Positions 24,943 to 31,158 of a stretch of DNA of 37,378 nt are shown piece after piece (within the stretch, counting starts at the first letter, position 1; each line of letters begins with the position of its first letter). The position numbers were made by a program, and so were the translations under genes. The stretch is from a virus. Under the pieces are notes generated by a model. That model was not told the DNA's origin. It searched no databases and saw nothing but the letters and a program-made list of their open reading frames with translations. The stretch lies in the IMG/VR virus record IMGVR_UViG_3300033153_001710, positions 1 to 37,378 of that record; one strand, 5' to 3'.

Positions 24943-26307
24943 CTACCTCCGTTTAGGTTTATTAGTTCGTATCGGTTTATTGCTCTTTTTCTCGCTATCC
25001 GTAGCCATCTTGCCTAAATAGTACCGAATAGCATATACACCCATCATTAAAGCATCCACTCTATCAGGAGAAGCACCGTTATTGTCTATCCTGATTTGTT
25101 TCTTGTCTTGTATATATATTTTACCGTTGACATGGTATTTCTTTTTTATCCATTCACACTCGTTAATCGTGTACTGGCTCTTACATATCAACCACTCTCT
25201 ATCAAAATACTCTTTCAAACTAAAAAAGCCGTCTGCCCTAGCGTTCCCTGTGTTTGGTTGTCTCGATGCGCTTGCTCCGTCAAACCCTATAACGTCTTTA
25301 ATCGTCTTGCTTATCGTGATAAACATGGGGTAGCCTAATCCCCCGGCATCTACAATCAACACATCTGGTTGCCATTCCCCATATAGGGATATTGTCTTGC
25401 CTACGCTCAAATCGGTATCTGGGTCGCTCCAACCGACTTCCTTAGTGTTCTCCCAATGTACATTACTTCTGCGTTCTAAGAGCTTCGCCATACATAAATC
25501 CCCACCACCACCTGCGAAATCTACCGCCATTACCTTTTGTTTGTAGAACAAATCACCAAAGGGTTCCAGTGTCTTAGCCTTGTCTAGTTTGGAGAAATTG
25601 AATAAGAACTCTTCAGTAACGTCTAAAGGCTGACCAAGCCAAATATGATTGTAGTCTTTCTCGTTGCGATTCTTACAGCTTTCGGCCTGGTTCTTTAGTG
25701 ACAGCGTGCAATGCTTGTTCTCAAAGTGATCTATGTGTATGTGTAGGCAATCTTTCTGTCCCACAAGACTCATAACAGGGTCATTTCGCACATATCTGTT
25801 GAGGGTGAAGAACAGTTTAGCGTTATTCTTACGAATAGTAGGCAAAAGTATGTCCAAAGTGCCTTTACTCGCGCTCTGTGCCTCTTCGAACCAGACGATA
25901 TCAACATTCTCCATACCCTTAATGTTGACCGCGCCTTGCTCGCGCATGCCCTTAAATCCAATCGTAGAGCCTGTAGCCCTATGACTTATCTTAGTTTTGG
26001 GTGTATCAAAGAACAATTTGTACTTATGTATCAAATCAGAAAATACCGCGTATACTGAATCCTCTATGCTGTTCTGCTGTTCCCGGGCGGCTACTATCCT
26101 TAAAGAATACTGTTCGGCCAAATACAAGAGAAATCTAGCTACGCTCTGTGTCTTTCCCGAACCCCTGCCGCCTTCTATAACGAAATACGTGTACTTATTA
26201 AAAACATCCGGGTCTAACAATGGTAACAGCTTATCTGGAAAATCCAGAAATTCAGGAAAGCTTAACTTAGACATAAAGCCTTTTTTTGCTGAAGAACCGA
26301 TAACCAT
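24943..26307 (-). CDS. terL: Terminase large subunit
   Basis: 454 residues. Walker A GGRGSGKT at residues 46-53, Walker B region VDIVWFEEA at 135-143 with the catalytic Glu, and a C-terminal RNase-H-like nuclease with VDFAGGGGD, LIVDAGGLG and SPDRVDALMMG supplying acidic metal ligands. The size resembles the Sf6/PBSX-type terminase (Terminase_3 group) rather than T7 gp19. The enzyme translocates and cuts DNA at the portal. The start overlaps the upstream small gene by 46 bp; an internal Met at residue 12 is possible. Confidence 0.92.
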   Translation of the reverse strand: MVIGSSAKKGFMSKLSFPEFLDFPDKLLPLLDPDVFNKYTYFVIEGGRGSGKTQSVARFLLYLAEQYSLRIVAAREQQNSIEDSVYAVFSDLIHKYKLFFDTPKTKISHRATGSTIGFKGMREQGAVNIKGMENVDIVWFEEAQSASKGTLDILLPTIRKNNAKLFFTLNRYVRNDPVMSLVGQKDCLHIHIDHFENKHCTLSLKNQAESCKNRNEKDYNHIWLGQPLDVTEEFLFNFSKLDKAKTLEPFGDLFYKQKVMAVDFAGGGGDLCMAKLLERRSNVHWENTKEVGWSDPDTDLSVGKTISLYGEWQPDVLIVDAGGLGYPMFITISKTIKDVIGFDGASASRQPNTGNARADGFFSLKEYFDREWLICKSQYTINECEWIKKKYHVNGKIYIQDKKQIRIDNNGASPDRVDALMMGVYAIRYYLGKMATDSEKKSNKPIRTNKPKRR

Positions 26308-26453
26308 TTCATCTTCTTTTCTTCGCCTTCACCAACTTCGACCTGAACATGTTTTAATCTATTGTATTTCTTCTTGATCGCCCTGAACTGGCTTTTAGTA
26401 AATCCTCGCTTTACGGCTTCTTTTCTTAGAGCCTTTGCCACTGTTTTTCTCAT
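26262..26453 (-). CDS. Small basic protein between terminase subunits
   Basis: 63 residues, strongly basic (KALRKEAVKRGFTKSQFRAI, then KKKYNRLK). Small genes of this type often lie between the small and large terminase genes in phages; the function is unknown, possibly nucleic-acid-binding. The last 16 codons overlap the terminase start, so translational coupling is likely. It could be weaker than its neighbours because the SD is poor, but it fills an otherwise empty gap. Confidence 0.6.
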   Translation of the reverse strand: MRKTVAKALRKEAVKRGFTKSQFRAIKKKYNRLKHVQVEVGEGEEKKMKWLSVLQQKKALCLS

Positions 26454-26465
26454 ATCATCTCCATT

Positions 26466-26930
26466 TTAATCTTGTTGGTCTCCAACATTAAAGTCGGCCT
26501 TTTCATCGTCTTTGGTTATCCTACCCATCTTTGCAAATTTAACATCCGCATTTATATCTCTCTTTTCCCGGTAGTCATGCTTGTTCTGCAAGACTAAAGC
26601 CTGTATATTTGGGCGTATATCTTTGTCGTAAACTAGTCTATTCTCTAGGGTTACATCAATCGCCGCCTTCAACCCGACGATACTTTCATTATTACTATGT
26701 ATTTTATTAATCCAGGACATAAGCGTTGTTCTGCTTATACTGTGTGTTTTTAAGAGATACAGTTCGACTTCGGTTTTAAGTCTTATAAGAGGTTTTCGGT
26801 CTGTTTCGCTGTCCTCGATCAGGGTTCCGTCATTGTCTTCAACCCATTCAAGGGTCTCTGCGAGTATTTTTATTATATCCTCTTCGGAATATTTCTCGGC
26901 TGCTTTGTTGTTGCGGAACCAAATAGTCAC
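26466..26930 (-). CDS. terS: Terminase small subunit (P22 gp3/Sf6 gp1-like)
   Basis: 154 residues starting with GTG, whose first base is shared with the TAG stop of the mini-ORF upstream (TAGTG). Features are the N-terminal ESEE-type helix region, a long helix (IRLKTEVELYLLKTHSISR) and the C-terminal QALVLQNKHDYREKRDIN motif, which resembles the LKN-x-x-W-R-E-K segment of small terminase proteins that recognise packaging sites. The tail is acidic. Position directly before the large terminase supports the call. Confidence 0.75.
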   Translation of the reverse strand: MTIWFRNNKAAEKYSEEDIIKILAETLEWVEDNDGTLIEDSETDRKPLIRLKTEVELYLLKTHSISRTTLMSWINKIHSNNESIVGLKAAIDVTLENRLVYDKDIRPNIQALVLQNKHDYREKRDINADVKFAKMGRITKDDEKADFNVGDQQD

Positions 26931-26986
26931 TATTTACCCTTTCGGCTAGACTTAGGTTTTTGAGGTCTTCCTTTTTTGCATGGCAT
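26930..26986 (-). CDS. Candidate 18-aa basic leader peptide before terS
   Basis: A mini-ORF with SD AAGGA before its ATG; the product is MPCKKGRPQKPKSSRKGK. Its stop TAG shares a base with the GTG start of the small terminase, so it could couple terminase translation. Nothing else fills this position. The length is too short to prove coding; a chance ORF is possible. The abundance of Lys/Arg resembles other very small basic phage proteins. Confidence 0.35.
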   Translation of the reverse strand: MPCKKGRPQKPKSSRKGK

Positions 26987-27036
26987 GTGGTGTGTCCTTG
27001 GGTTAGCGAGAGCAGAGTTATATTAGTATTGTGTTG

Positions 27037-27056
27037 AAGCCTTAATTTTTAAGACT
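27037..27056 (-). promoter_or_regulatory. Hairpin in the leader downstream of the late promoter
   Basis: On the minus strand, AGTCTTAA pairs with TTAAGGCT (one G-U) around a short A-rich loop; a wider repeat CAGAGT/ACTCTG (27013-27018 and 27054-27059) can form an alternative outer stem. No U-run follows, so a rho-independent terminator is unlikely. The two alternatives overlap at 27054-27056. It could be a 5' stabiliser or antitermination element. It is weak evidence. Confidence 0.3.
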
Positions 27057-27085
27057 CTGTTTTGCAAGTCCCTACTCTCACTATA

Positions 27086-27113
27086 AAGATACTGATTCCC
27101 AAGAAGTTGTCAA
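27086..27113 (-). promoter_or_regulatory. Sigma70-type promoter for the packaging/late region
   Basis: On the minus strand, TTGACA (27108-27113, perfect -35) is followed by 16 bp and TATCTT (27086-27091). Initiation is expected near 27079, giving a leader of about 90 nt before the mini-ORF and small terminase. It is one of the best promoters seen in the window and marks the border between the middle genes and the packaging/structural genes. Host RNA polymerase is implied because no phage polymerase is visible. Confidence 0.65.
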
Positions 27114-27127
27114 CAGGTAATTTGCAT

Positions 27128-27325
27128 TTAGGGATTTTTTATTTCAGCTATCCAATGAAGTCCACATGTGCAGTCTCCCTTATAGAAAGTTTTACCTGCT
27201 ACAACTTTTGTCTTGATACGTTTGTCACAGATACACTCAAACTCTACTGTGTGGTACCCCTCGCCGGGAAAACATTCAGCTACCATGTATGAGTGTTTTA
27301 AACAACCGCCTGCTGTTACTGTCAT
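27128..27325 (-). CDS. Zinc-ribbon-like small protein
   Basis: 65 residues from the ATG at 27325, chosen because of SD AAGGAGTAAGC; an upstream in-frame extension overlaps the better-supported gene at 27328-27537. Two Cys pairs, CIC (31-33) and CTC (52-54), plus nearby Cys/His suggest a zinc ribbon. It has no membrane segment. It is the last gene before the late promoter. The function is unknown, possibly nucleic-acid- or protein-binding. Confidence 0.6.
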   Translation of the reverse strand: MTVTAGGCLKHSYMVAECFPGEGYHTVEFECICDKRIKTKVVAGKTFYKGDCTCGLHWIAEIKNP

Positions 27326-27327
27326 GC

Positions 27328-27537
27328 TTACTCCTTGTTTAATTTCTCGATTAAATATTGCGGATTGAGGTTCACGCCTTCGCAAACCATCTGGAATGAT
27401 GTTGAGTGCAGAAATTTCTTTGATCTCTCTTCTTCTCCGGGGAACTGTCTGTCTACGTATGGTTTCTTGCCGGATGCTACTCGGAGAATGTGTTTTACAA
27501 ATGCTACGGATAGGAGGTGACAGTCTTGTGGTTTCAT
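27328..27537 (-). CDS. Small hypothetical protein
   Basis: 69 residues, helical, with a conserved-looking end (FLHSTSFQMVCEGVNLNPQY). Similar ends occur in small phage proteins near replication or terminase genes, where residues FL-S-SF-x-x-VC-x-L are recurrent; I cannot name the family. It overlaps the exported gene upstream by 4 bp and has a 2-bp gap to the zinc-ribbon gene downstream. The frame is preferred over a longer overlapping frame because it has proper starts and stops at both borders. Confidence 0.6.
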   Translation of the reverse strand: MKPQDCHLLSVAFVKHILRVASGKKPYVDRQFPGEEERSKKFLHSTSFQMVCEGVNLNPQYLIEKLNKE

Positions 27538-27932
27538 TTGCCCTCACAATACTCTTTAATTGCTCTCCACATTTCATAGGTTGCGGCAGAAGCCTTGTCG
27601 AAATTACTGCCTTTATATTTCTCATGCACTTCTATAATTGGGTCATGCTTACTATTGTTCCCCAATAATTGATTATAATATTCCCTGCCTCTGGGATCTT
27701 TTGTTCTTATTGTATGCACTTCTTCTCTCTCTAGCATAGCTTTTAGATAGTAAGTTATAGCCATCATTATGACATCTGTTCTCTGCATCCTACCAGAAGG
27801 GTTGCCTTCCAGCCATTCATCCCCCTTAGCCTTACTCTCTTCCCAGTCCTCTTTCTGAATGCTATCATCCCAAGCCATAACAGTACACGGTGTTGCCAGG
27901 AGCAAGCATAGTATCAGTGCTAATGTTTTCAT
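27534..27932 (-). CDS. Exported helical protein
   Basis: 132 residues. Residues 1-20 are a Sec signal peptide (MKTLALILCLLLATPCTVMA before WDDS). The mature part is hydrophilic and helical with many charged residues (EDWEESKAKGDEWLEG, RGREYYNQLLG). No enzyme motif is seen. It follows two small one-helix membrane genes and a hypothetical gene. A role in lysis or envelope modification is possible by context, but is inference. Confidence 0.6.
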   Translation of the reverse strand: MKTLALILCLLLATPCTVMAWDDSIQKEDWEESKAKGDEWLEGNPSGRMQRTDVIMMAITYYLKAMLEREEVHTIRTKDPRGREYYNQLLGNNSKHDPIIEVHEKYKGSNFDKASAATYEMWRAIKEYCEGK

Positions 27933-28229
27933 TTATCCTCGCTTTCTATGGTTTCTGATTGCTTCTGCCATTTTCTCCCTGAAAGACATCAGCGCAGACC
28001 AGGGGCTATAAATATCTGTATCAAATATAACGCCAAACGAATACCTTTGCTTTTTAACATAGAAAGACTTCTCCATCTTTTCAGCGTTCACCATAACTCT
28101 ACCGTTTAAGTGGACTATGCTTTCTATTATTATCCCATTTGTTTTTGATGGTTCAAGCTTGGAGAGCCTCATGTATTCTCTTTGTCTCCCACTCTGATAA
28201 TATTTTTGTTTAGGGGGCATCAATTCCAC
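27933..28229 (-). CDS. Hypothetical protein
   Basis: 98 residues, basic, mixed alpha/beta (IIIESIVHLNGRVMV, FYVKKQRYSFGVIFD). There is no membrane segment. Starts and stops abut the neighbours (1-bp overlap upstream). It is between the one-helix membrane gene and the exported gene. The family is not recognised; small nucleic-acid-binding proteins can look like this. Confidence 0.5.
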   Translation of the reverse strand: MELMPPKQKYYQSGRQREYMRLSKLEPSKTNGIIIESIVHLNGRVMVNAEKMEKSFYVKKQRYSFGVIFDTDIYSPWSALMSFREKMAEAIRNHRKRG

Positions 28230-28486
28230 TATTCCACCCCCTCCAAATCCAACATGTGACCAATCGCCTTTACTTTTACGCTATCCGTCTTTTCCTCCAT
28301 GTTCACCACTCGGCGAAATTCTTCGATTAACCTGTAACTGTTTTGTCGACCTTTCACATACCCAAACGCCCAGACCATGAACCACGATATAAACAGCATT
28401 AAAAGACATGCTTTCCCGTTCTCCGCGAAAAATAGATCCATCGTGTCTAGTGTTGCGCGAATAAATTCCATAATTTTATCCCCCAT
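28229..28486 (-). CDS. Small one-helix membrane protein (85 aa)
   Basis: 85 residues. A hydrophobic helix at residues about 26-44 (ACLLMLFISWFMVWAFGYV) is followed by a charged cytoplasmic-type tail (KGRQNSYRLIEEFRR). The helix is preceded by a short hydrophilic N-terminus. Small membrane proteins in a middle region next to an exported protein can be holin- or pinholin-like, but there is no clear family match. It overlaps the 53-residue membrane gene upstream by 40 bp. Confidence 0.55.
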   Translation of the reverse strand: MGDKIMEFIRATLDTMDLFFAENGKACLLMLFISWFMVWAFGYVKGRQNSYRLIEEFRRVVNMEEKTDSVKVKAIGHMLDLEGVE

Positions 28487-28608
28487 TCTGCTAGTTGCAC
28501 CAACCCAGCGATTAAAAATAAAACACTACCCGCCAGGCCGATACAGAGTAAGATCCCACACAAGATGGGATTTATTTCTTTTGGTTTGCTTCCTAAGCCC
28601 TTGTTCAT
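28447..28608 (-). CDS. Small one-helix membrane protein (53 aa)
   Basis: An ORF with SD AAGGTGAC before the ATG at 28608, overlapping the HNH gene stop by 4 bp (ATGA). The product is a short hydrophilic N-terminus (MNKGLGSKPKEINP), one long hydrophobic segment (CGILLCIGLAGSVLFLIAGL) and a short tail. The compact coupling with the nuclease gene and SD argue that it is expressed. It overlaps the following membrane gene by 40 bp, a pattern sometimes seen for paired small membrane proteins in lysis cassettes. The role is unknown. Confidence 0.6.
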   Translation of the reverse strand: MNKGLGSKPKEINPILCGILLCIGLAGSVLFLIAGLVQLAEWGIKLWNLFAQH

Positions 28609-28982
28609 ATGTCACCTTTTGTAAACCTTTCTAGCATTTCCGCATAATCATCCGCGTCATACTTACAGATCTGGTTTGATCTCTGCTTGATTTCATAATA
28701 CCTGTCTAACCCTATCCATTTCTCGATCAAGTCGCGCTGTTCATCCCATGTGCTTGACCCATGCCAAAAGTTCCTGTGACAATAGAATCCACACATTACA
28801 ACGACGTTATCCGGCTCAAACATAGCATAAGTTCCCTTAGACCTCGGGACAAGGTGATGCGCGTCAAGCTCTGCTGGCGGCCTGACCTTCCCGCATCTTT
28901 GACAAACCCCTTTGGCTCTCTTGGCTTTAGATAATGCCTGCCAGACTAAGAACTTCCATCTTTTTAGTGTTCGTTTTGCCAT
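28605..28982 (-). CDS. HNH endonuclease
   Basis: 125 residues. A zinc-binding pair C27-x-x-C30 and C64-x3-C68-H69 surround the catalytic core: DAHHLVPRS (His42/His43), PDNVV (Asn59), and CH (68-69). This is a classic ββα-metal HNH domain with structural zinc. In phages such enzymes act in packaging, recombination or as homing nucleases. It is here in the middle region, not next to the terminase, so a packaging-associated role is less certain. Confidence 0.85.
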   Translation of the reverse strand: MAKRTLKRWKFLVWQALSKAKRAKGVCQRCGKVRPPAELDAHHLVPRSKGTYAMFEPDNVVVMCGFYCHRNFWHGSSTWDEQRDLIEKWIGLDRYYEIKQRSNQICKYDADDYAEMLERFTKGDI

Positions 28983-29098
28983 TAATCCTCCAATATCTTG
29001 TTGACCCTCTTAATCAAGTCTCGTTTTTCTTGGTTGTCCCTCTCCAACTCTTTGTTGCGTATCTCTTGTAAATCTGGCATGAAAGCTATTCCTGACAT
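28982..29098 (-). CDS. 38-aa helical peptide
   Basis: A small ORF with a strong SD (AAGGAGGACCC) before the ATG at 29098 and a TAATG overlap with the HNH start. The product MSGIAFMPDLQEI... is highly charged and helical (ELERDNQEKRDLIKRV). It may simply couple the ASCH gene to the HNH gene. Its clean SD makes it more convincing than most ORFs of this length. The family is unknown. Confidence 0.55.
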   Translation of the reverse strand: MSGIAFMPDLQEIRNKELERDNQEKRDLIKRVNKILED

Positions 29099-29358
29099 GG
29101 GTCCTCCTTGATGGGTTGAATTCCTAAAACAACATGATTTTGATTTGTAAGATTTCCCGCATACACATACGTTATTTCATAGGGCGGTATTGGGTTCTTT
29201 ACATCATAACAGTTATACCCTTCGCTGTTCTCAATTGGCAAAAAGCAAATTGTATCTCCAGCCTGATAATCCCTATCGTTCTTTCTTACCTCAAACATCT
29301 TCTTTCCTTCAAGTGTATGTATCAAATAACATTGCTTTACTTTTATTTCGTGTATCAT
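29086..29358 (-). CDS. DUF3850/ASCH-fold protein
   Basis: 90 residues. Residues about 17-43 carry the hallmark pattern G-K-K-x-F-E-V-R-K-N-D-R-x-Y-x-x-G-D (seen as EGKKMFEVRKNDRDYQAGD), which is typical of the DUF3850/ASCH-like PUA-fold family found in phages and proposed to bind RNA or modified nucleotides. It overlaps the 38-residue ORF and, at its start, a small membrane gene. The assignment is solid at the motif level; the biological role is unknown. Confidence 0.85.
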   Translation of the reverse strand: MIHEIKVKQCYLIHTLEGKKMFEVRKNDRDYQAGDTICFLPIENSEGYNCYDVKNPIPPYEITYVYAGNLTNQNHVVLGIQPIKEDPCQE

Positions 29359-29470
29359 ATCTTCCCCAAACTTTGTACGCTACCCACCCACACAATGCAG
29401 CCAACACAGCTACAATGTACTTGGTGATTGTTATGTTGTTTAATACTGTGTCGTAGCTTATTTCTTGCAT
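29309..29470 (-). CDS. Small one-helix membrane protein (53 aa)
   Basis: An ORF from the ATG at 29470 whose product has one hydrophobic helix (YIVAVLAALCGWVAYKV) followed by a basic tail (WGRYDTRNKSK). It overlaps the preceding gene by 13 bp and the DUF3850 gene by 50 bp. The SD is weak (GGTGAC). The helix and the filled position support a real gene, but the large overlaps leave doubt. Confidence 0.45.
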   Translation of the reverse strand: MQEISYDTVLNNITITKYIVAVLAALCGWVAYKVWGRYDTRNKSKAMLFDTYT

Positions 29471-29796
29471 TTGTCACCATGCACCATCTTCATTATTAAA
29501 TTTGCAAGTCCATATTTATCGCCATCGTGAAAAGTTGTATACCTAGTGGAAGCCCATGTCATTATCAAGTTGCTAAGGCTTTCCGTGTTCACTCTGCCAA
29601 GCTTTTCCTTCAAGCTTGCTACTTTTATTTCGTACCTCGTAATTATTTTAGCGTGTTCCTCGGCTACTAAATCTTTCCTCGCCAGGCGTTGCTGGGCTGC
29701 TGCGAGAATATCGATTAAAGCTTCCTTTTTAAATCTTCGCATTTCTTTTTTCCACTCTTTTCCGAATGGTATGTATTTATTCTTAATGTTCTCCAT
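29458..29796 (-). CDS. Hypothetical protein
   Basis: 112 residues, basic and helical (WKKEMRRFKKEALIDILAAAQ, then coil-forming helices). It has SD GGGGAAGCTA. No domain was recognised. It overlaps the zinc-ribbon peptide upstream by 14 bp and the membrane peptide downstream by 13 bp. The length and charge are usual for small middle-region phage proteins. Confidence 0.55.
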   Translation of the reverse strand: MENIKNKYIPFGKEWKKEMRRFKKEALIDILAAAQQRLARKDLVAEEHAKIITRYEIKVASLKEKLGRVNTESLSNLIMTWASTRYTTFHDGDKYGLANLIMKMVHGDKCKK

Positions 29797-29890
29797 TAGC
29801 TTCCCCTTTCCCTCTGCATTGACTGCATTTCCCGCTACATCCTTCCCAATCTCCCTCGTCTATCCTACACCCGCAAATTTCACAGTACAT
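29783..29890 (-). CDS. 35-aa Cys-rich zinc-ribbon peptide
   Basis: A small ORF from the ATG at 29890 with SD GGGGGAAGAG. The product has MYCEICGCRIDEGDWEGC followed by SGKCSQC; seven Cys are spaced as in small zinc ribbons, with the pairs C-x-x-C at both ends. It lies in the gap between 29796 and 29906. The Cys pattern is hard to obtain by chance and supports a real zinc-binding micro-protein. Confidence 0.6.
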   Translation of the reverse strand: MYCEICGCRIDEGDWEGCSGKCSQCRGKGEANGEH

Positions 29891-29905
29891 TGCTCTCTTC
29901 CCCCT

Positions 29906-30199
29906 TTAATCGTCACTATCTAGTTTTATGATGGTTTCTATGTTGTTTGCGAGGAATTCTGCTTGACCTATATAATTTGAAACATCATAAGTCTCTTCGT
30001 ATGTTCTTCCTAGGTGTCCTGCGTCTCTTTGAAATAAAACTCTGGCCATTACCTCAACATCAAGCCGAATCTTCCTCTCCCCGAGTTTGTCGTGGAGTTG
30101 GTTGTGTGCTTGTTTCCCCTGGACTTGTGATTCATATTCACGAAATTCCTTCCTCCCGGGCATTAACCCCTCTATCGATCTCAACTTTATACTTTTCAT
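29906..30199 (-). CDS. Hypothetical protein
   Basis: 97 residues, mixed charge, no membrane segment (EVMARVLFQRDAGHLGRTY, VSNYIGQAEFLANNIETII). SD AAGGAG is about 10 bp before the ATG. It is followed by a small zinc-ribbon peptide. The family is not recognised, and nothing specific can be said about function. Confidence 0.5.
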   Translation of the reverse strand: MKSIKLRSIEGLMPGRKEFREYESQVQGKQAHNQLHDKLGERKIRLDVEVMARVLFQRDAGHLGRTYEETYDVSNYIGQAEFLANNIETIIKLDSDD

Positions 30200-30203
30200 G
30201 GGT

Positions 30204-30389
30204 TTATTTCTCCTTGTAGGTTATTGGTTCAACGTCTACAAACTCATATGAGTCGCACCACCTTTTACATACGGGACAATATATTTGTTTTTCAATAGAA
30301 TCAGAGGCTTCTCTGGTTGCAAGAGCCTCTAAGGCTAGCACCACCCCGCAGGAGTGTACTTTTAATTCTATTTTCCTCTTACTCATCAT
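30204..30389 (-). CDS. Small protein with CxxC zinc motif
   Basis: 61 residues (two tandem ATGs; the second fits the SD GGGGGAT better). It contains HSCGVVLALEAL early and CPVCKRWCDSY at about 38-47, three Cys in the latter, suggesting a small zinc ribbon. It overlaps the preceding Cys-rich gene by 11 bp and lies 4 bp before the next gene. The role is unknown. Confidence 0.5.
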   Translation of the reverse strand: MMSKRKIELKVHSCGVVLALEALATREASDSIEKQIYCPVCKRWCDSYEFVDVEPITYKEK

Positions 30390-30696
30390 ATCCCCCTATC
30401 TTTTCACGCATTACATCAATCGTTAAATTTGTCTTATACTGCTCGCAAGCATCTCTCGCTCCACAAGTATCGCACATGAACCTAACTTCGCTTCTAGCAA
30501 GGCATTTCTTCTCAGGTAAACACTCTTTGACTGCGGTGATGATAGCTTGCTCCATGTTCTGCATCAACTCACAAGTTTTACTCATTTTACAAGACAAGCA
30601 AGCATTATACCCACTTCGAAATTCTGGCAATTTACTCGGACATGTAACCTCTTTATAAAACGCTGTTTGTATCTCTCTTATCTTGTCCTTCAACAT
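30379..30696 (-). CDS. Cys-rich protein with repeated C-x2-C-x5-C motif
   Basis: 105 residues, with at least nine Cys. Two segments share the same spacing C-x2-C-x5-C: CLSCKMSKTC and CDTCGARDAC. Such arrays bind zinc or an iron-sulphur cluster. SD AGGAGGATCGG is strong. No known family was recognised. It belongs to a cluster of Cys-rich small genes downstream of the tRNA-like RNA. Confidence 0.6.
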   Translation of the reverse strand: MLKDKIREIQTAFYKEVTCPSKLPEFRSGYNACLSCKMSKTCELMQNMEQAIITAVKECLPEKKCLARSEVRFMCDTCGARDACEQYKTNLTIDVMREKIGGYDE

Positions 30697-30729
30697 CCGA
30701 TCCTCCTATCTTGTTTAGTTCCTCTATGG

Positions 30730-30951
30730 TTATTTTTTATAGTCTATACAAGATACAAATTTAGAACTTACTTTTGATACAACCTTGTTATCCTTGATTA
30801 GGTTAAACCATACAACCGATGCCATTTCTCCATTTTCTTGATATGGTTCTATTCTATCAAATCCAAAGGGCCCAACATCACAACACATTTCACTTTCGCC
30901 AACACCTACAGTTATTCGTTCTATTTCATTTTCTGTTTCAATTATTAACAT
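30730..30951 (-). CDS. Small beta-rich hypothetical protein
   Basis: 73 residues (MLIIETENEIERITVGVGES...), likely beta-sheet, with a CC pair and one later Cys. It has a strong SD (AGGAGGAAGAT) that lies directly after the tRNA-like RNA candidate, only 19 bp from its 3' end. No family recognised. Confidence 0.55.
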   Translation of the reverse strand: MLIIETENEIERITVGVGESEMCCDVGPFGFDRIEPYQENGEMASVVWFNLIKDNKVVSKVSSKFVSCIDYKK

Positions 30952-30970
30952 ATCTTCCTCCTGTTATGTA

Positions 30971-31154
30971 TTGCGAGGGAGCAGGGATTTGCCGAGATAA
31001 AGGTCTTATCTATCATCAGGCGTCACTCTGAATGCCTTTACAACGCCCACTCGTATAGTCACCCTGCATTAACCGTCCTTGTCTTGGTGTTAGCTCGATT
31101 GACGGTACTATCAGCTAACTCCTTAGTGTCTACCTATTCCACCATCCCTCGCAA
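30971..31154 (-). ncRNA. 184-nt tRNA-like structured RNA (candidate)
   Basis: Read on the minus strand. A perfect 10-bp closing helix TTGCGAGGGA/TCCCTCGCAA (31145-31154 with 30971-30980) starts and ends the element. Next come a D-arm-like segment GGTGGAATAGGTAGACAC, nearly identical to that of tRNA-Leu, and a 6-bp T-like stem GCAGGG/CCCTGC (31062-31067 with 30981-30986) next to the closing helix. In place of the anticodon arm are two interlocking stems, GTTAGCT/AGCTAAC (31113-31119 with 31089-31095) and ACCGTC/GACGGT (31101-31106 with 31072-31077), a pseudoknot. A 6-bp hairpin AGATAA/TTATCT (30995-31011) lies inside an enlarged T-loop. It fits exactly between two genes and contains no tRNA anticodon arm of normal size. 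Confidence 0.6.
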
Positions 31155-31158
31155 CAAT

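Noticed and set aside
27128-27625. 165-residue minus-strand ORF covering the zinc-ribbon gene
   Set aside because: Its N-terminal 100 residues are an alternative frame of 27328-27537 and 27534-27932, which have better starts; the real start is the SD-backed ATG at 27325.
30971-31154. Group I intron or hammerhead ribozyme in the tRNA-like element
   Set aside because: A CTGATGA string and a TTCAGAG string are present, but the required GAAA partner of the hammerhead and the P7-forming R/S pairs of group I introns are not; the element is also too short for a group I intron inside a tRNA.
30971-31154. Standard tRNA-Leu or tmRNA
   Set aside because: There is no 5-bp/7-nt anticodon arm, the T-loop is greatly enlarged, and no tmRNA tag ORF or 5' tmRNA consensus is seen.
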